From Ginsengibacter hankyongi (GTDB taxonomy: Bacteria > Bacteroidota > Bacteroidia > Chitinophagales > Chitinophagaceae), in the NCBI RefSeq assembly GCF_008710285.1, contig NZ_VYQF01000001.1, forward strand, positions 806,001 through 870,000: 64,000 nucleotides of DNA, read 5' to 3'. The notes beneath the pieces were generated by a model. That model ran no database searches. It saw nothing but the letters and a program-made list of their open reading frames with translations, and was not told the origin of the DNA. Shown here piece by piece: positions 8,748 through 16,762 of this stretch (within the stretch, counting starts at the first letter, position 1; the number at the start of each line of letters is the position of its first letter). A program made the position numbers and the translations under genes.

Positions 8748-9680
8748 TCAAGAAGCTGTACACATAGAATTATAAAGCCGAAACGCGTCATCCCTTTTGC
8801 ACAATTCTGTTCCGGGATTCATTGTTGCCGCGGTACCACAGGCAACCCCAAATTTAGCAGCTTCCAGCAGGCTTTTGCCCGTTGAAAGAAAAAAAACAAT
8901 TCCAGCAACCATGCTGTCGCCCGCCCCAACCGTGCTTTTTCTGGTAACTTTTGGTGCAGTAATTATATCCACTGTATCTTTTGTTATAATTGTCGCGCCT
9001 TCCATTCCCATTGATATAACAATTGCTTCGCATTGTCCTTTTTCGATTATTTTTTTAGCAACTATTGCAATTTCTCCCGGAAGCAATTTGTCTTTCCCCG
9101 CTAAGTAGGCCAATTCACCAATATTTGGTTTTAGAAGAAATAGCCCTTTTTGTACCGCTTCCTTTAAAGCTTCGCCCGAAGTATCAACAATTAATTTTGC
9201 ATTTTTATTCTTTGCAATTTCGGCGAGCATCGCATAAATATTAACAGGAACACCGGGTGGGAGGCTTCCGCTGGCAATTATAAATTCGATATTATTTATC
9301 TCTTCCACTGCCTGTAAACAGGCTTTCCATTCATGCTCAGCCAGTTCACTACCGGGCATACCTAAACGATATTGAGCATTTATTGATTGATCAAGCACTA
9401 TGATATTTTCACGTGTTTCATTTTTTATTTCAATTATTTTACAATTAATATTTTCCAGTTCCATTAAATGATTAAAAAACTTTCCGGTGTAGCCTCCTGA
9501 TGGGAATATAGCGATAGCATCTTCTCCAAGTTTTCTCAAAGCCCGGGCAACGTTGATACCACCACCTCCAGGCTCAAGTTTTGGCGCACTACATTGTAAT
9601 TTTTTTTCAGGGATTAATGATGGCACAGAGGTGCTTTTATCAATGCATGGACTGAAGGTTATCGTTATAATTTTTGACAT
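8748..9680 (-). CDS. pfkB: PfkB-family sugar kinase (6-phosphofructokinase 2 / 1-phosphofructokinase type)
   Basis: A 310-aa ribokinase-fold kinase. The first PfkB signature is seen around GGGGINVARALRKLGE, and the second signature contains the GAGDSMVAG anion hole with its catalytic aspartate. The N-terminus (ITFSPCIDKS) and the substrate region (ASGSLPPGVP, KPNIGELAYL) fit the Pfk-2/LacC/FruK branch rather than ribokinase. It would phosphorylate fructose-6-phosphate or fructose-1-phosphate with ATP in the cytoplasm. In mycobacteria and proteobacteria a pfkB of this type belongs to hypoxia regulons together with universal stress proteins and Hsp20, as here. It sits between two CHAD genes, 49 bp after one and 19 bp before the other. 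Confidence 0.9.
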   Translation of the reverse strand: MSKIITITFSPCIDKSTSVPSLIPEKKLQCSAPKLEPGGGGINVARALRKLGEDAIAIFPSGGYTGKFFNHLMELENINCKIIEIKNETRENIIVLDQSINAQYRLGMPGSELAEHEWKACLQAVEEINNIEFIIASGSLPPGVPVNIYAMLAEIAKNKNAKLIVDTSGEALKEAVQKGLFLLKPNIGELAYLAGKDKLLPGEIAIVAKKIIEKGQCEAIVISMGMEGATIITKDTVDIITAPKVTRKSTVGAGDSMVAGIVFFLSTGKSLLEAAKFGVACGTAATMNPGTELCKRDDAFRLYNSMCTAS

Positions 9681-9729
9681 AAGGCATCATTAATTATTGC
9701 CCGGTAAATGTTTCCTGGCAAGCCGCAGG

Positions 9730-10581
9730 CTAATCAATGTACTGCTCATTCAACATAAACGAACTAATGTTTCCCTGCGTAAGTTGTAATGTTTTTAGGC
9801 AACTGTAAATTTTTATCTTGAGTTCTTGTTTTTCTTTTTGCCATTGATGCTCTATTTTTTGCAGGAACTTTTTCTCGTCCACTGTAAATGAATCGTCATA
9901 ATATGTTTTCAAAAGCACCAGGTCAATACACTTGTCCCTGAAAATCTCAAGCTGTTCTATACACGACAAGATATTTTTTTCTTGGCCGAGCGCCTCAGGA
10001 ACAGAGATGGAAAAATAATGTATAGCAGGTAAATTATAGGCTACGTCCTGTAGGAATTTCCTGATACTATGCAGCACTTCATCGTCATCCTGGTGTTTTA
10101 CCAAAACATTCAATTCGTAAAAAGTATATTGCAGTAGCTTTTTGATTGAGCTCTTTGTTATTTTATCGGGCAACTCCGATAACATTATTTCTTCATCATT
10201 GTAAAAATTGTTATCCGAATTCATAAAACTTTTTGCGTTTACCTTCCAGTACTGTATTTCTCTATCTATTTTTGTTAGATATGATTCCGGAATGCTCACG
10301 GTTACTTCATCACAAAAACTACGGATATTTTTAAGGTGAAGCTGAAGGTTACGAATAATTCCTGCATAACCGTAAAAAGTCTTTAGCTTTTTAGTTATCC
10401 TGAATTCATAGCCGTTTGTAAATTGCATATTTACCAGGTGAAGAAAAGATCGTAGCTTTTTTATTTCTACCCTGAATTCTAAAATATCATCCACGTCGAA
10501 ATCAATGATTATTCTATGGAATAATTTATCAATTATTTTGAAATGTTGTTTAATCACCGGTTGTATCTCATCATTTTTCAT
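9730..10581 (-). CDS. Divergent CHAD domain protein
   Basis: A 283-aa helical protein with CHAD architecture. Segment 1 (about VDDILEFRVEIKKLRSFLHL) keeps the Arg/Lys pattern but lacks the usual first histidine. Segment 2 (EVLHSIRKFLQDVAYNL) keeps the histidine. It is therefore a paralogue of the CHAD gene on the other side of pfkB that has lost part of the signature; polyphosphate binding may still be possible through the basic residues. A longer reading starts at 10677, but the ATG at 10581 (MKNDEIQPVIKQHFKIIDKL) gives the normal family N-terminus, and the extra 32 residues look untranslated. Confidence 0.75.
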   Translation of the reverse strand: MKNDEIQPVIKQHFKIIDKLFHRIIIDFDVDDILEFRVEIKKLRSFLHLVNMQFTNGYEFRITKKLKTFYGYAGIIRNLQLHLKNIRSFCDEVTVSIPESYLTKIDREIQYWKVNAKSFMNSDNNFYNDEEIMLSELPDKITKSSIKKLLQYTFYELNVLVKHQDDDEVLHSIRKFLQDVAYNLPAIHYFSISVPEALGQEKNILSCIEQLEIFRDKCIDLVLLKTYYDDSFTVDEKKFLQKIEHQWQKEKQELKIKIYSCLKTLQLTQGNISSFMLNEQYID

Positions 10582-10746
10582 TGTACATAATTTATAATAT
10601 TGCCTCTGCTCCAAACTTTTATAAAAAATTAAATCCAAAACTTTTAAATTATTCAGTAAACAGGTACGGCCACGCAACTCAGTTATTTAATAGAATAATT
10701 TACACCGGTTAAAACAAATTTTACAGATCCAAAAAATTGCCGCCCG

Positions 10747-10911
10747 TCACTCGATACCATGTTGAATAATTAACTCATATAATTTTACAAGCACATAAAC
10801 AACCAAATTTCTTAAATAAGGAAAAAAAATGATAGACAACAGCGCCGTAATAAACCAGCTTTCAGATTTATGCAAATTGGTTTTAGCAATATGGTGTTGT
10901 GACGTTATCAT
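10747..10911 (-). CDS. Small membrane protein, 54 aa, leading the CHAD-pfkB-CHAD operon
   Basis: The minus-strand frame from ATG at 10911 to TGA at 10747 encodes 54 residues. A polar N-terminus (MITSQHHIAKTNLHKSE) is followed by a hydrophobic stretch beginning WFITALLSIIFFPYL and continuing through a VVYVLVKLYELI segment: one or two membrane helices. A perfect -7 box (TAATTTTG, 10930-10937) lies just upstream, with an FNR-type palindrome about 42 bp from the implied start. The ORF starts about 13 nt into that transcript and fills what would otherwise be a 340-nt leader. No family was recognised. Position and composition argue that it is real. Confidence 0.55.
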   Translation of the reverse strand: MITSQHHIAKTNLHKSESWFITALLSIIFFPYLRNLVVYVLVKLYELIIQHGIE

Positions 10912-10929
10912 TAAATTTTATATCCACAA

Positions 10930-10973
10930 CAAAATTATTTTTCAATCATGTAGCCCGCAATGATTGCAATCAA
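10930..10973 (-). promoter_or_regulatory. FNR-type box and perfect -7 element for the CHAD-pfkB-CHAD operon
   Basis: ATGAT-TGCA-ATCAA (10960-10973) matches the FNR consensus TTGAT-N4-ATCAA at 9 of 10 positions. On the minus strand TAATTTTG (10930-10937) matches TAnnTTTG fully. The transcription start would be near 10924, with the palindrome centre at about -42. A related element, TGACGTTATCA, lies at about 10901-10911, overlapping the start of the small ORF. A 44-codon + strand frame at 10829-10963 was not accepted. Confidence 0.6.
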
Positions 10974-11061
10974 GAAAAAGTATGATTGTGATTTTTATTG
11001 ACTGTGAAAGCGGCAGATCAGAAAATAGAAGGTTTTTGAACCGGGAAATAAATGTTAATAT

Positions 11062-11886
11062 TTATCTATGTGCAATAAAAACAGGAGTTTTATGATCTTT
11101 AATTGTTTTAATAATAAAACTTCTGTTGAATAATTGAGAGATATCAGACCTGCTAAATGAACCACTTACCAGTAAAGGATTTGATTGTTCGGCCAGCCAT
11201 TCATTAAAATGGTCTTTATCTTTGCCGGGAATTTTATTTATAGTAAGATCTTCAAAATGGCTTACTGCAAATTCTTCAATTAATTGTTCGTCGGGAATAG
11301 TTTGTTTCTCATCGCCAGCATACACCAACATTGTTTTAAGCGAACATAACTCAGGGAATAAATTTGCAAATTGCTTAATAGCATACACCGAAGATTCAGA
11401 CCCATCATACGCCAGAATTATATGAACTGGGAAATTAAACTTTTCCGGAACAATCATCACGGGACATTCAGTAGCATGTAATGCATGCAGCAAATATTCA
11501 AGTGGGCCATTCGTGATATTTGAATAAAATATTTCACTCCCGATTATCATAAGATCCGCAAAACGTGTTTCTTTTGTTAATTGCGGAAGTGCTGAGTCAT
11601 ATAAATCTTCATGCACTTTATATTTTATATTATTCTTATCGCATAATCGTTTAAACTCGCCGATATTGTTTGCTGAAATCTCTTCATCAACGCCTTCTTT
11701 CACGGGTATATACAATGGAGCCGTAAATGCACTGGGGAAAAAAAATAACGGAGTATAAGTTACTGCTGGTAAAAAAATACCTGTTAATAAAACCGGGTTC
11801 TTTTCATTGATATTACAGGCAAATGAAAATGCACCGTTTGAAAAATTTCCTCCATCAAAAGGAATAATTATTTTTCTCATCGTCAT
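11062..11886 (-). CDS. Universal stress protein, tandem UspA domains
   Basis: A 274-aa protein made of two UspA folds (about residues 1-145 and 150-274). The start MRKIIIPFDGG and the second-domain AYDGSESSVYAIKQF are typical of USP strand 1 and helix 1. The ATP-binding glycine pattern at the end of domain 1 is partly degenerate (MIIGSEIFYSN), and domain 2 ends LLVSGSFSRSD. USPs are cytoplasmic nucleotide-binding or signalling proteins needed for survival in growth arrest and anoxia. The ORF begins with two methionines in tandem context (MTM); the second is equally possible. Its organisation is shared with the USP at 13081. Confidence 0.9.
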   Translation of the reverse strand: MTMRKIIIPFDGGNFSNGAFSFACNINEKNPVLLTGIFLPAVTYTPLFFFPSAFTAPLYIPVKEGVDEEISANNIGEFKRLCDKNNIKYKVHEDLYDSALPQLTKETRFADLMIIGSEIFYSNITNGPLEYLLHALHATECPVMIVPEKFNFPVHIILAYDGSESSVYAIKQFANLFPELCSLKTMLVYAGDEKQTIPDEQLIEEFAVSHFEDLTINKIPGKDKDHFNEWLAEQSNPLLVSGSFSRSDISQLFNRSFIIKTIKDHKTPVFIAHR

Positions 11887-11948
11887 TAATTTTAAACATG
11901 AAATATACCGGTAACAATTAAAGACACTTTTTCAGTTTAATGCTTCTT

Positions 11949-12812
11949 TTAAATTTCAACAGCTTTCTTGTTATGAATAGTATTATTTTTTTCTAAAAGT
12001 TTTTCTGGCAAAATTAATAACGGCACATAGCTATGAAAGATCATATCTTTTGTTTCGCTTTTTTTAAAAATCCGTTCGAACCATTCGTGCCTGTGCGGCA
12101 TCATTATCAACATTTCAGCTTTATTTTTTTCTATAAAAGAGTTAAGTGCATTTGTAATATCAATATCAACCGGATATTCAAAAGTTGTATCAGTTGCCTC
12201 AAAAGCCTTTCTTAATGTTTGCGGAGTATTTAATACTTCAAACCATTCTTTATTCTTGTTTTTCAATACCGTCACCACATATAATTTCGATTTGAAAAAC
12301 CTGAATATATCCGTTAATTCATCTATTGCATGCAAGTCGCCTCCTACTCCTAAATCACTTGCAAAGACTATAGTTTCGGGGTTCCTGTAGCCTGCATTTT
12401 CCGGTATTAATATTAAAGGTACATTAGTCTTCCTGGTAAGTGAAACAGCAGTACTTCCAAATATATTTTTAAAACTTTTGCCCGAACCTTTCATACCAGC
12501 GATAATAAAATCAATCTTTTTTTCATTGGCAATATTAATAATTGCATCTTCGGGCTCCCCTTCATCGCATATAATTTCAATTAAGGAGCGTTTTGTATCC
12601 AGGAAATCTGCTTCATCCATTAATTTCTTATCCGTCTGCATCATTATATCGTACCGGGATATGCCCACATTAAATGAAGGAACCGCATGTGCAACTTTAT
12701 AGGCATTAAATAAAATAATTTTAGCATCCAATGCTTTTGCAAATTGTACCCCCCATAACGCCGCCACCCTGGATCCGTTTGAAAAATCTGTAGCAATTAA
12801 TATAGTTTTCAT
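11949..12812 (-). CDS. Universal stress protein, tandem UspA domains
   Basis: A 287-aa two-domain USP. The ATG at 12812 yields MKTILIATDFSNGS, the canonical N-terminus; a longer frame from 12845 adds 11 residues not seen in the family. Domain 1 ends with the ATP-binding GMKGSGKSFKNIFGSTA motif (G-x2-G-x9-G-S/T), which is intact. Domain 2 (about 150-287) ends in MPHRHEWFERIFKKSET. Of the three USPs here it is the one with the clearest nucleotide-binding site. It is transcribed away from the USP at 13081; the 268-bp region between them carries two FNR-type palindromes. Confidence 0.9.
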   Translation of the reverse strand: MKTILIATDFSNGSRVAALWGVQFAKALDAKIILFNAYKVAHAVPSFNVGISRYDIMMQTDKKLMDEADFLDTKRSLIEIICDEGEPEDAIINIANEKKIDFIIAGMKGSGKSFKNIFGSTAVSLTRKTNVPLILIPENAGYRNPETIVFASDLGVGGDLHAIDELTDIFRFFKSKLYVVTVLKNKNKEWFEVLNTPQTLRKAFEATDTTFEYPVDIDITNALNSFIEKNKAEMLIMMPHRHEWFERIFKKSETKDMIFHSYVPLLILPEKLLEKNNTIHNKKAVEI

Positions 12813-12879
12813 GAAATTCTGTTTAGGCAAAAGTATTCCCGCCATTTATTTTTTTAGATGACTTCCATTAGAAATATCA

Positions 12880-12960
12880 TTGATTCATATCATCAGTTTG
12901 TGTTTTAAAAAGCTGATAACGATCATCCGCAGGGTTGTTAAATATCATACGTTACCTTTT
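12880..12960. promoter_or_regulatory. Divergent USP control region with two FNR-type boxes
   Basis: TTGAT-TCAT-ATCAT (12880-12893) and CTGAT-AACG-ATCAT (12913-12926) are spaced 33 bp centre to centre, about three helical turns. On the + strand TACCTTTT (12953-12960) matches the -7 consensus at 7 of 8 positions. It would place the second palindrome at about -47 for the + strand USP. The first palindrome lies 68 bp before the minus-strand USP start, so it may serve both genes. Confidence 0.55.
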
Positions 12961-13080
12961 TAAAAGAGAATAATTTTACCTGCATCGGAATAGATATGAA
13001 TAAAAATACCCCTTTACCAAAGGGCGTTTTCATTCATATAACCTTTAGAAAACAATGCCCAATTTTTAAATTTTATCAGA

Positions 13081-13920
13081 ATGAAAAAAATCTTGCTGGC
13101 AATAAATGCAATTGACCCGGATAAAAATTCCCTTGAATTTGCATGTTACCTGGGAAGGTTAACCAATTCAGGTATCACTGGTATTTTTCTTGAAAATTAT
13201 GGCGATGAAGAAATTCTTAAAGTTAAACCTGTATTTAAATATACCTATTCAGAAGAGCAGGAAAATGAGTATACACAAGATCAGCTAAGCAGGGCAGAAT
13301 TGATAGAAAAAAATATATTATCCTATAAAGAAGCATCAGTTAACCGGGGAGTAAATTTTAGCTTTCATCGCGACAGAGGCGTACCGGTACAGGAGTTGAT
13401 TTCAGAAAGCAGGTATGCGGATATACTGGTGGTAGATCCCGCAACATCATTTAATAAAACTTTTGAGGGAACTCCTACTGACTTTATAAAAAATGTTTTG
13501 AAAAATACAGAATGCCCGGCAATTGTTGCTCCTGAAGGCTTTGAAGCTATAGACGAAATCATTTTTACTTATGACGGCTCTGCCAGTTCAGTATTTGCAA
13601 TTAAACAGTTCACGTACATTTTTCCCCAATTACATGATAAAAAAGCAAATGTTGTTCACATTAACGATACCGGCGAATGGAACGACGCCAACAGGTTTAA
13701 ACTTAAAGAACATCTTAAAAATTACTATTATGATTTGAATTTCGAAGTGCTTAAAGGAAATATTTATAACAACCTGATTGAATACGTTTTTAAGAAAAAA
13801 AATACCTTCCTGGTAATGGGCGCTTACGGAAGAAATAGTTTATCCAGGTTTTTTAAACCAAGCAAAGCCGATTTAATTATTAAAACCATACCACAACCAA
13901 TATTTATCGCACATTTTTAA
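13081..13920 (+). CDS. Universal stress protein, tandem UspA domains
   Basis: A 279-aa two-domain USP, start MKKILLAINAIDPDKNSLEFA. Domain 2 begins IIFTYDGSASSVFAIKQFTYIFP, close to the second domain of the USP at 11062, so these two are likely paralogues. Domain 2 ends with VMGAYGRNSLSRFFKPS, an intact-looking G-x2-G-x8-S/T nucleotide-binding end, whereas domain 1 is degenerate. The predicted role is survival in low oxygen or stationary phase. It is divergent from the USP at 11949 and followed after 100 bp by the ccoI gene. Confidence 0.9.
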   Translation: MKKILLAINAIDPDKNSLEFACYLGRLTNSGITGIFLENYGDEEILKVKPVFKYTYSEEQENEYTQDQLSRAELIEKNILSYKEASVNRGVNFSFHRDRGVPVQELISESRYADILVVDPATSFNKTFEGTPTDFIKNVLKNTECPAIVAPEGFEAIDEIIFTYDGSASSVFAIKQFTYIFPQLHDKKANVVHINDTGEWNDANRFKLKEHLKNYYYDLNFEVLKGNIYNNLIEYVFKKKNTFLVMGAYGRNSLSRFFKPSKADLIIKTIPQPIFIAHF

Positions 13921-13931
13921 ACCTGGTCTAT

Positions 13932-13981
13932 TCGATAAAGATCAATGCCGGATAAACCAGGGTCTGCTTTTACTAATTTTT
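13932..13981 (+). promoter_or_regulatory. FNR-type box and probable -7 element upstream of ccoI
   Basis: TCGAT-AAAG-ATCAA (13932-13945) matches the FNR consensus at 9 of 10 positions. TAATTTTT (13974-13981) resembles TAnnTTTG with one mismatch. The implied start near 13987 leaves a leader of about 35 nt before the proposed ccoI start and puts the palindrome at about -48. Confidence 0.5.
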
Positions 13982-14020
13982 CTCATAATACTTTGAAGAG
14001 ATAACAATAAAACCAATAAT

Positions 14021-16453
14021 ATAATAACAGATACAACCATACAAACTTCCTGTTACCATTGCAGCGAACCTTGCGATGACACCATTAAAGCCGATGATAA
14101 AGCATTTTGTTGTAATGGCTGTAAACAGGTATACTTGCTTCTTAATGAAAATAATCTTTGCAATTATTATAAACTCGAAAAAAACCCCGGTATAAAAGCT
14201 AAGGGAAAATTTACTTCCGAAAGGTTTGGTTATCTCGAGGATGCAGCGATAATAAATAAACTGGTGGAGTTTAACAGCACCCAGCAAACCAATGTTGTTT
14301 TTCAGTTACCGCAAATGCATTGTTCTTCCTGCATCTTTCTACTGGAAAACCTGCATAAAATTAATGAAGGTATTGTAACATCGAAATCAAATTTCCAGAA
14401 GAAGGAAGTATTTATTGTTTTTAATCCACAGCTTATCACGTTAAGAAAAGTCGTGGAGCTGCTGGCTTTTATTGGCTATGAGCCAAATATAACACTTAAC
14501 GATACACGAAATAAAAAGCCGGTTACTTTTAACTGGAAGCAGATTTATAAAATCGGGGTTGCAGGCTTTTGCTTTGCGAATATTATGATGCTTAGTTTCC
14601 CGGAATATTTCTCGGGAGGAAACATTGGGCAAGCCGGGCTCAAAGAAACATTCACCTGGATGAATCTTGCATTATCGTTGCCGGTATTGTTTTTCAGCGC
14701 CTCAGGCATTTTCATCTCTGCATGGAAAGGCCTGCGACAAAACTATTTAAACATCGAGGCACCCATAGCTTTGGCTATTGTAGTTACGTTTGGAAGAAGC
14801 TATTATGAAATTACAACCGGGCATGGCGCGGGCTACCTCGATTCAGGAACAGGAATCGTGTTCTTCATGTTAATAGGCCGTTGGTTTCAAAATAAAACTT
14901 ATGAGTCATTTTCATTCGACAGGAATTACAAGTCGTATTTCCCTTTAGGCGTCACCGTTATAAAAGATGGAATAGAAAAAAATATTCCTGTTACGCAATT
15001 AAAAAAAGCCGACCGTATTATTCTTCGCAACGAAGAAATGATTCCTGCAGATTCAATATTAATAAAAGGAAATGCCAGCATTGATTACAGTTTTGTAAGT
15101 GGTGAAACAACTCCTGTTGAGAAAAAAACAGGCGATCTGATTTATGCAGGTGGTAAACAAACAGGAAGCTCTATTGAGCTGGAAATCATTAAGGAGGCAT
15201 CTCAAAGTTATATTACAGAACTTTGGAACAACGACATCTTCAATAGCAAAAAGAACGAGGAAAAATCGTTCATTCATCCATGGAGCCGCTACTTTACGCT
15301 GGCATTATTTACCATTGCTTTTTTCACAATATTATTTTGGTGGAAGTATGACAGCTCGAAAATATTGCCTTCACTTACGGCAGTTTTAATTGTCGCCTGT
15401 CCGTGCTCACTTTTACTTTCAGCAACTTTTACCTATGGCAACATGCTTCGCATTTTTGGCAAGAACAAGTTATATTTAAAAAATGCAAGCGTAATAGAAG
15501 CATTGGCAAAAGTTAATACGATTGTTATTGATAAAACAGGAACCATTACCCAAAATAAACCTTCCCAGGTGACTTATGAAGGTACGCCATTAACTGCTAA
15601 AGAATTATTGGCAGTTAAAAACATTACCCGGCATTCATCGCATACTTTGAGTAAAATTATCGCCTCTTCACTTCAATCAGAGCCAGGATCATTACACGTT
15701 GAAGAGTTTAAGGAATATGCCGGCAAAGGATTGGAAGCAAAAGTAAATAACATGTATGTAAGAATGGGATCTGCCGGTTTTATAAATCAATTTGATCATG
15801 GACTTATTTCATACGATACAGGTACACACGTGCATGTGATGATGAATGATGTACACATGGGCAAGTTTACCGTGAGCAACCAATACCGCGATGGGATCCA
15901 GGAATTGGCAGATAATTTAAAAAAAGAAAAATATGGTCTTTATATTTTGTCTGGCGACAATGATTCTGAAAAGGAAAAACTAAAAAAAATATTTAATAAG
16001 AACACGCAGCTTCGGTTTAACCAATCGCCTCAGCAAAAATTAGATTTTATAAAATCACTCCAAGGATTTTCTATTTCATCTCCGGGGCTCAGAGGCAAAA
16101 ATGTGCTAATGCTCGGTGACGGCCTTAATGATGCAGGGGCGCTAATGCAAAGTAACGTAGGCATTGCCGTTAGTGATAACTCGTCACAATTTTCCCCGGC
16201 GTGTGATGCTATTTTGGATGGCACTAATGTAAAATTGCTTGATAAATTTATTGCCTTCGCAAGGTCCGGAAAAACTATTGTTACTATAAGTTTTATTCTT
16301 TCCATTTTATACAATATTGTTGGCTTGTCATACGCGGTACGCGGAATGTTATCTCCAATGATCGCAGCTATTTTAATGCCGGCCAGCAGCATAAGTATCG
16401 TACTCCTGGTAACTGTGCTCTCTTCAATAAGCGCACGAACAAAGAATTTGTAA
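14021..16453 (+). CDS. ccoI: Heavy-metal P-type ATPase of cbb3 oxidase assembly (CcoI)
   Basis: A copper-exporting P1B ATPase that delivers Cu to the cbb3 oxidase. The N-terminal cysteine module CYHCSEPC (first Cys codon at 14051) and FCCNGC are in frame. They are followed by an HMA-type domain (MHCSSCIFLLEN), CPC at residues 460-462 counted from 14021, DKTGT (Asp504) and GDGLNDAGAL. About eight membrane helices are expected. There is no ATG, GTG or TTG between the in-frame TGA at 13994 and the cysteine module; only ATA codons (14021, 14024, 14039) are available. The first usable TTG (14135) would remove both cysteine motifs. The start is set at the ATA at 14021 by homology and is uncertain. 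It is the first gene of the cco operon. Confidence 0.88.
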   Translation: MITDTTIQTSCYHCSEPCDDTIKADDKAFCCNGCKQVYLLLNENNLCNYYKLEKNPGIKAKGKFTSERFGYLEDAAIINKLVEFNSTQQTNVVFQLPQMHCSSCIFLLENLHKINEGIVTSKSNFQKKEVFIVFNPQLITLRKVVELLAFIGYEPNITLNDTRNKKPVTFNWKQIYKIGVAGFCFANIMMLSFPEYFSGGNIGQAGLKETFTWMNLALSLPVLFFSASGIFISAWKGLRQNYLNIEAPIALAIVVTFGRSYYEITTGHGAGYLDSGTGIVFFMLIGRWFQNKTYESFSFDRNYKSYFPLGVTVIKDGIEKNIPVTQLKKADRIILRNEEMIPADSILIKGNASIDYSFVSGETTPVEKKTGDLIYAGGKQTGSSIELEIIKEASQSYITELWNNDIFNSKKNEEKSFIHPWSRYFTLALFTIAFFTILFWWKYDSSKILPSLTAVLIVACPCSLLLSATFTYGNMLRIFGKNKLYLKNASVIEALAKVNTIVIDKTGTITQNKPSQVTYEGTPLTAKELLAVKNITRHSSHTLSKIIASSLQSEPGSLHVEEFKEYAGKGLEAKVNNMYVRMGSAGFINQFDHGLISYDTGTHVHVMMNDVHMGKFTVSNQYRDGIQELADNLKKEKYGLYILSGDNDSEKEKLKKIFNKNTQLRFNQSPQQKLDFIKSLQGFSISSPGLRGKNVLMLGDGLNDAGALMQSNVGIAVSDNSSQFSPACDAILDGTNVKLLDKFIAFARSGKTIVTISFILSILYNIVGLSYAVRGMLSPMIAAILMPASSISIVLLVTVLSSISARTKNL

Positions 16454-16458
16454 ATAAA

Positions 16459-16524
16459 CTGATTGAAATCATTTTTTAATTTGATAGTCATCATAAAGTG
16501 AGACTGCAACGGCGGGTATTTTTG
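16459..16524 (+). promoter_or_regulatory. Tandem FNR-type boxes and perfect -7 element upstream of ccoS-ccoNO
   Basis: CTGAT-TGAA-ATCAT (16459-16472) and TTGAT-AGTC-ATCAT (16481-16494) are 22 bp apart centre to centre, two helical turns. They are followed by TATTTTTG (16517-16524), a full match to TAnnTTTG. The implied start near 16530 puts the downstream palindrome at about -42 and the upstream one at about -64, a classic arrangement for a strongly activated Fnr-type promoter. Confidence 0.7.
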
Positions 16525-16544
16525 AGACTTAAAATTTACATTCA

Positions 16545-16730
16545 TTGAGTGCATTAATTATTTTAATAGGTGCAAGCATCCTGGTAGCCACCGGTTTTTT
16601 AATCGCTTTTTTGTGGAGCGCTAAATCAGGTCAATATGACGACGATTACACGCCATCCATTCGCATGCTTTTTGAAGATGCGCCCAAATCTATTGAGGTT
16701 ATCGAAGAGAAAATCCCAAATAAAAAATAG
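16545..16730 (+). CDS. ccoS: cbb3-type cytochrome oxidase assembly protein CcoS
   Basis: A 61-aa protein with one N-terminal membrane helix (about residues 2-25), followed by the CcoS signature WSAKSGQYDDDYTPSIRML. CcoS is needed for insertion of haem and copper into the cbb3 oxidase. The frame has no ATG; an in-frame TAA lies 5 codons upstream, so the TTG at 16545 is the best start. It lies between ccoI and ccoNO, as in most Bacteroidota cco loci, and is the first gene after a tandem FNR-box promoter. Confidence 0.92.
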   Translation: MSALIILIGASILVATGFLIAFLWSAKSGQYDDDYTPSIRMLFEDAPKSIEVIEEKIPNKK

Positions 16731-16762
16731 AAATTAATTATCACTTAAAATAAGCTCAGAAT

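Noticed and set aside
8729-8791. Upstream extension of the first CHAD gene
   Set aside because: It would overlap pfkB by 44 bp and adds residues not seen in CHAD N-termini; the ATG at 8728 is better.
10829-10963. 44-codon + strand ORF with a GGA-A-rich leader
   Set aside because: It runs opposite to the well-supported minus-strand promoter and the 54-aa membrane ORF over the same bases; its peptide has no clear domain pattern.
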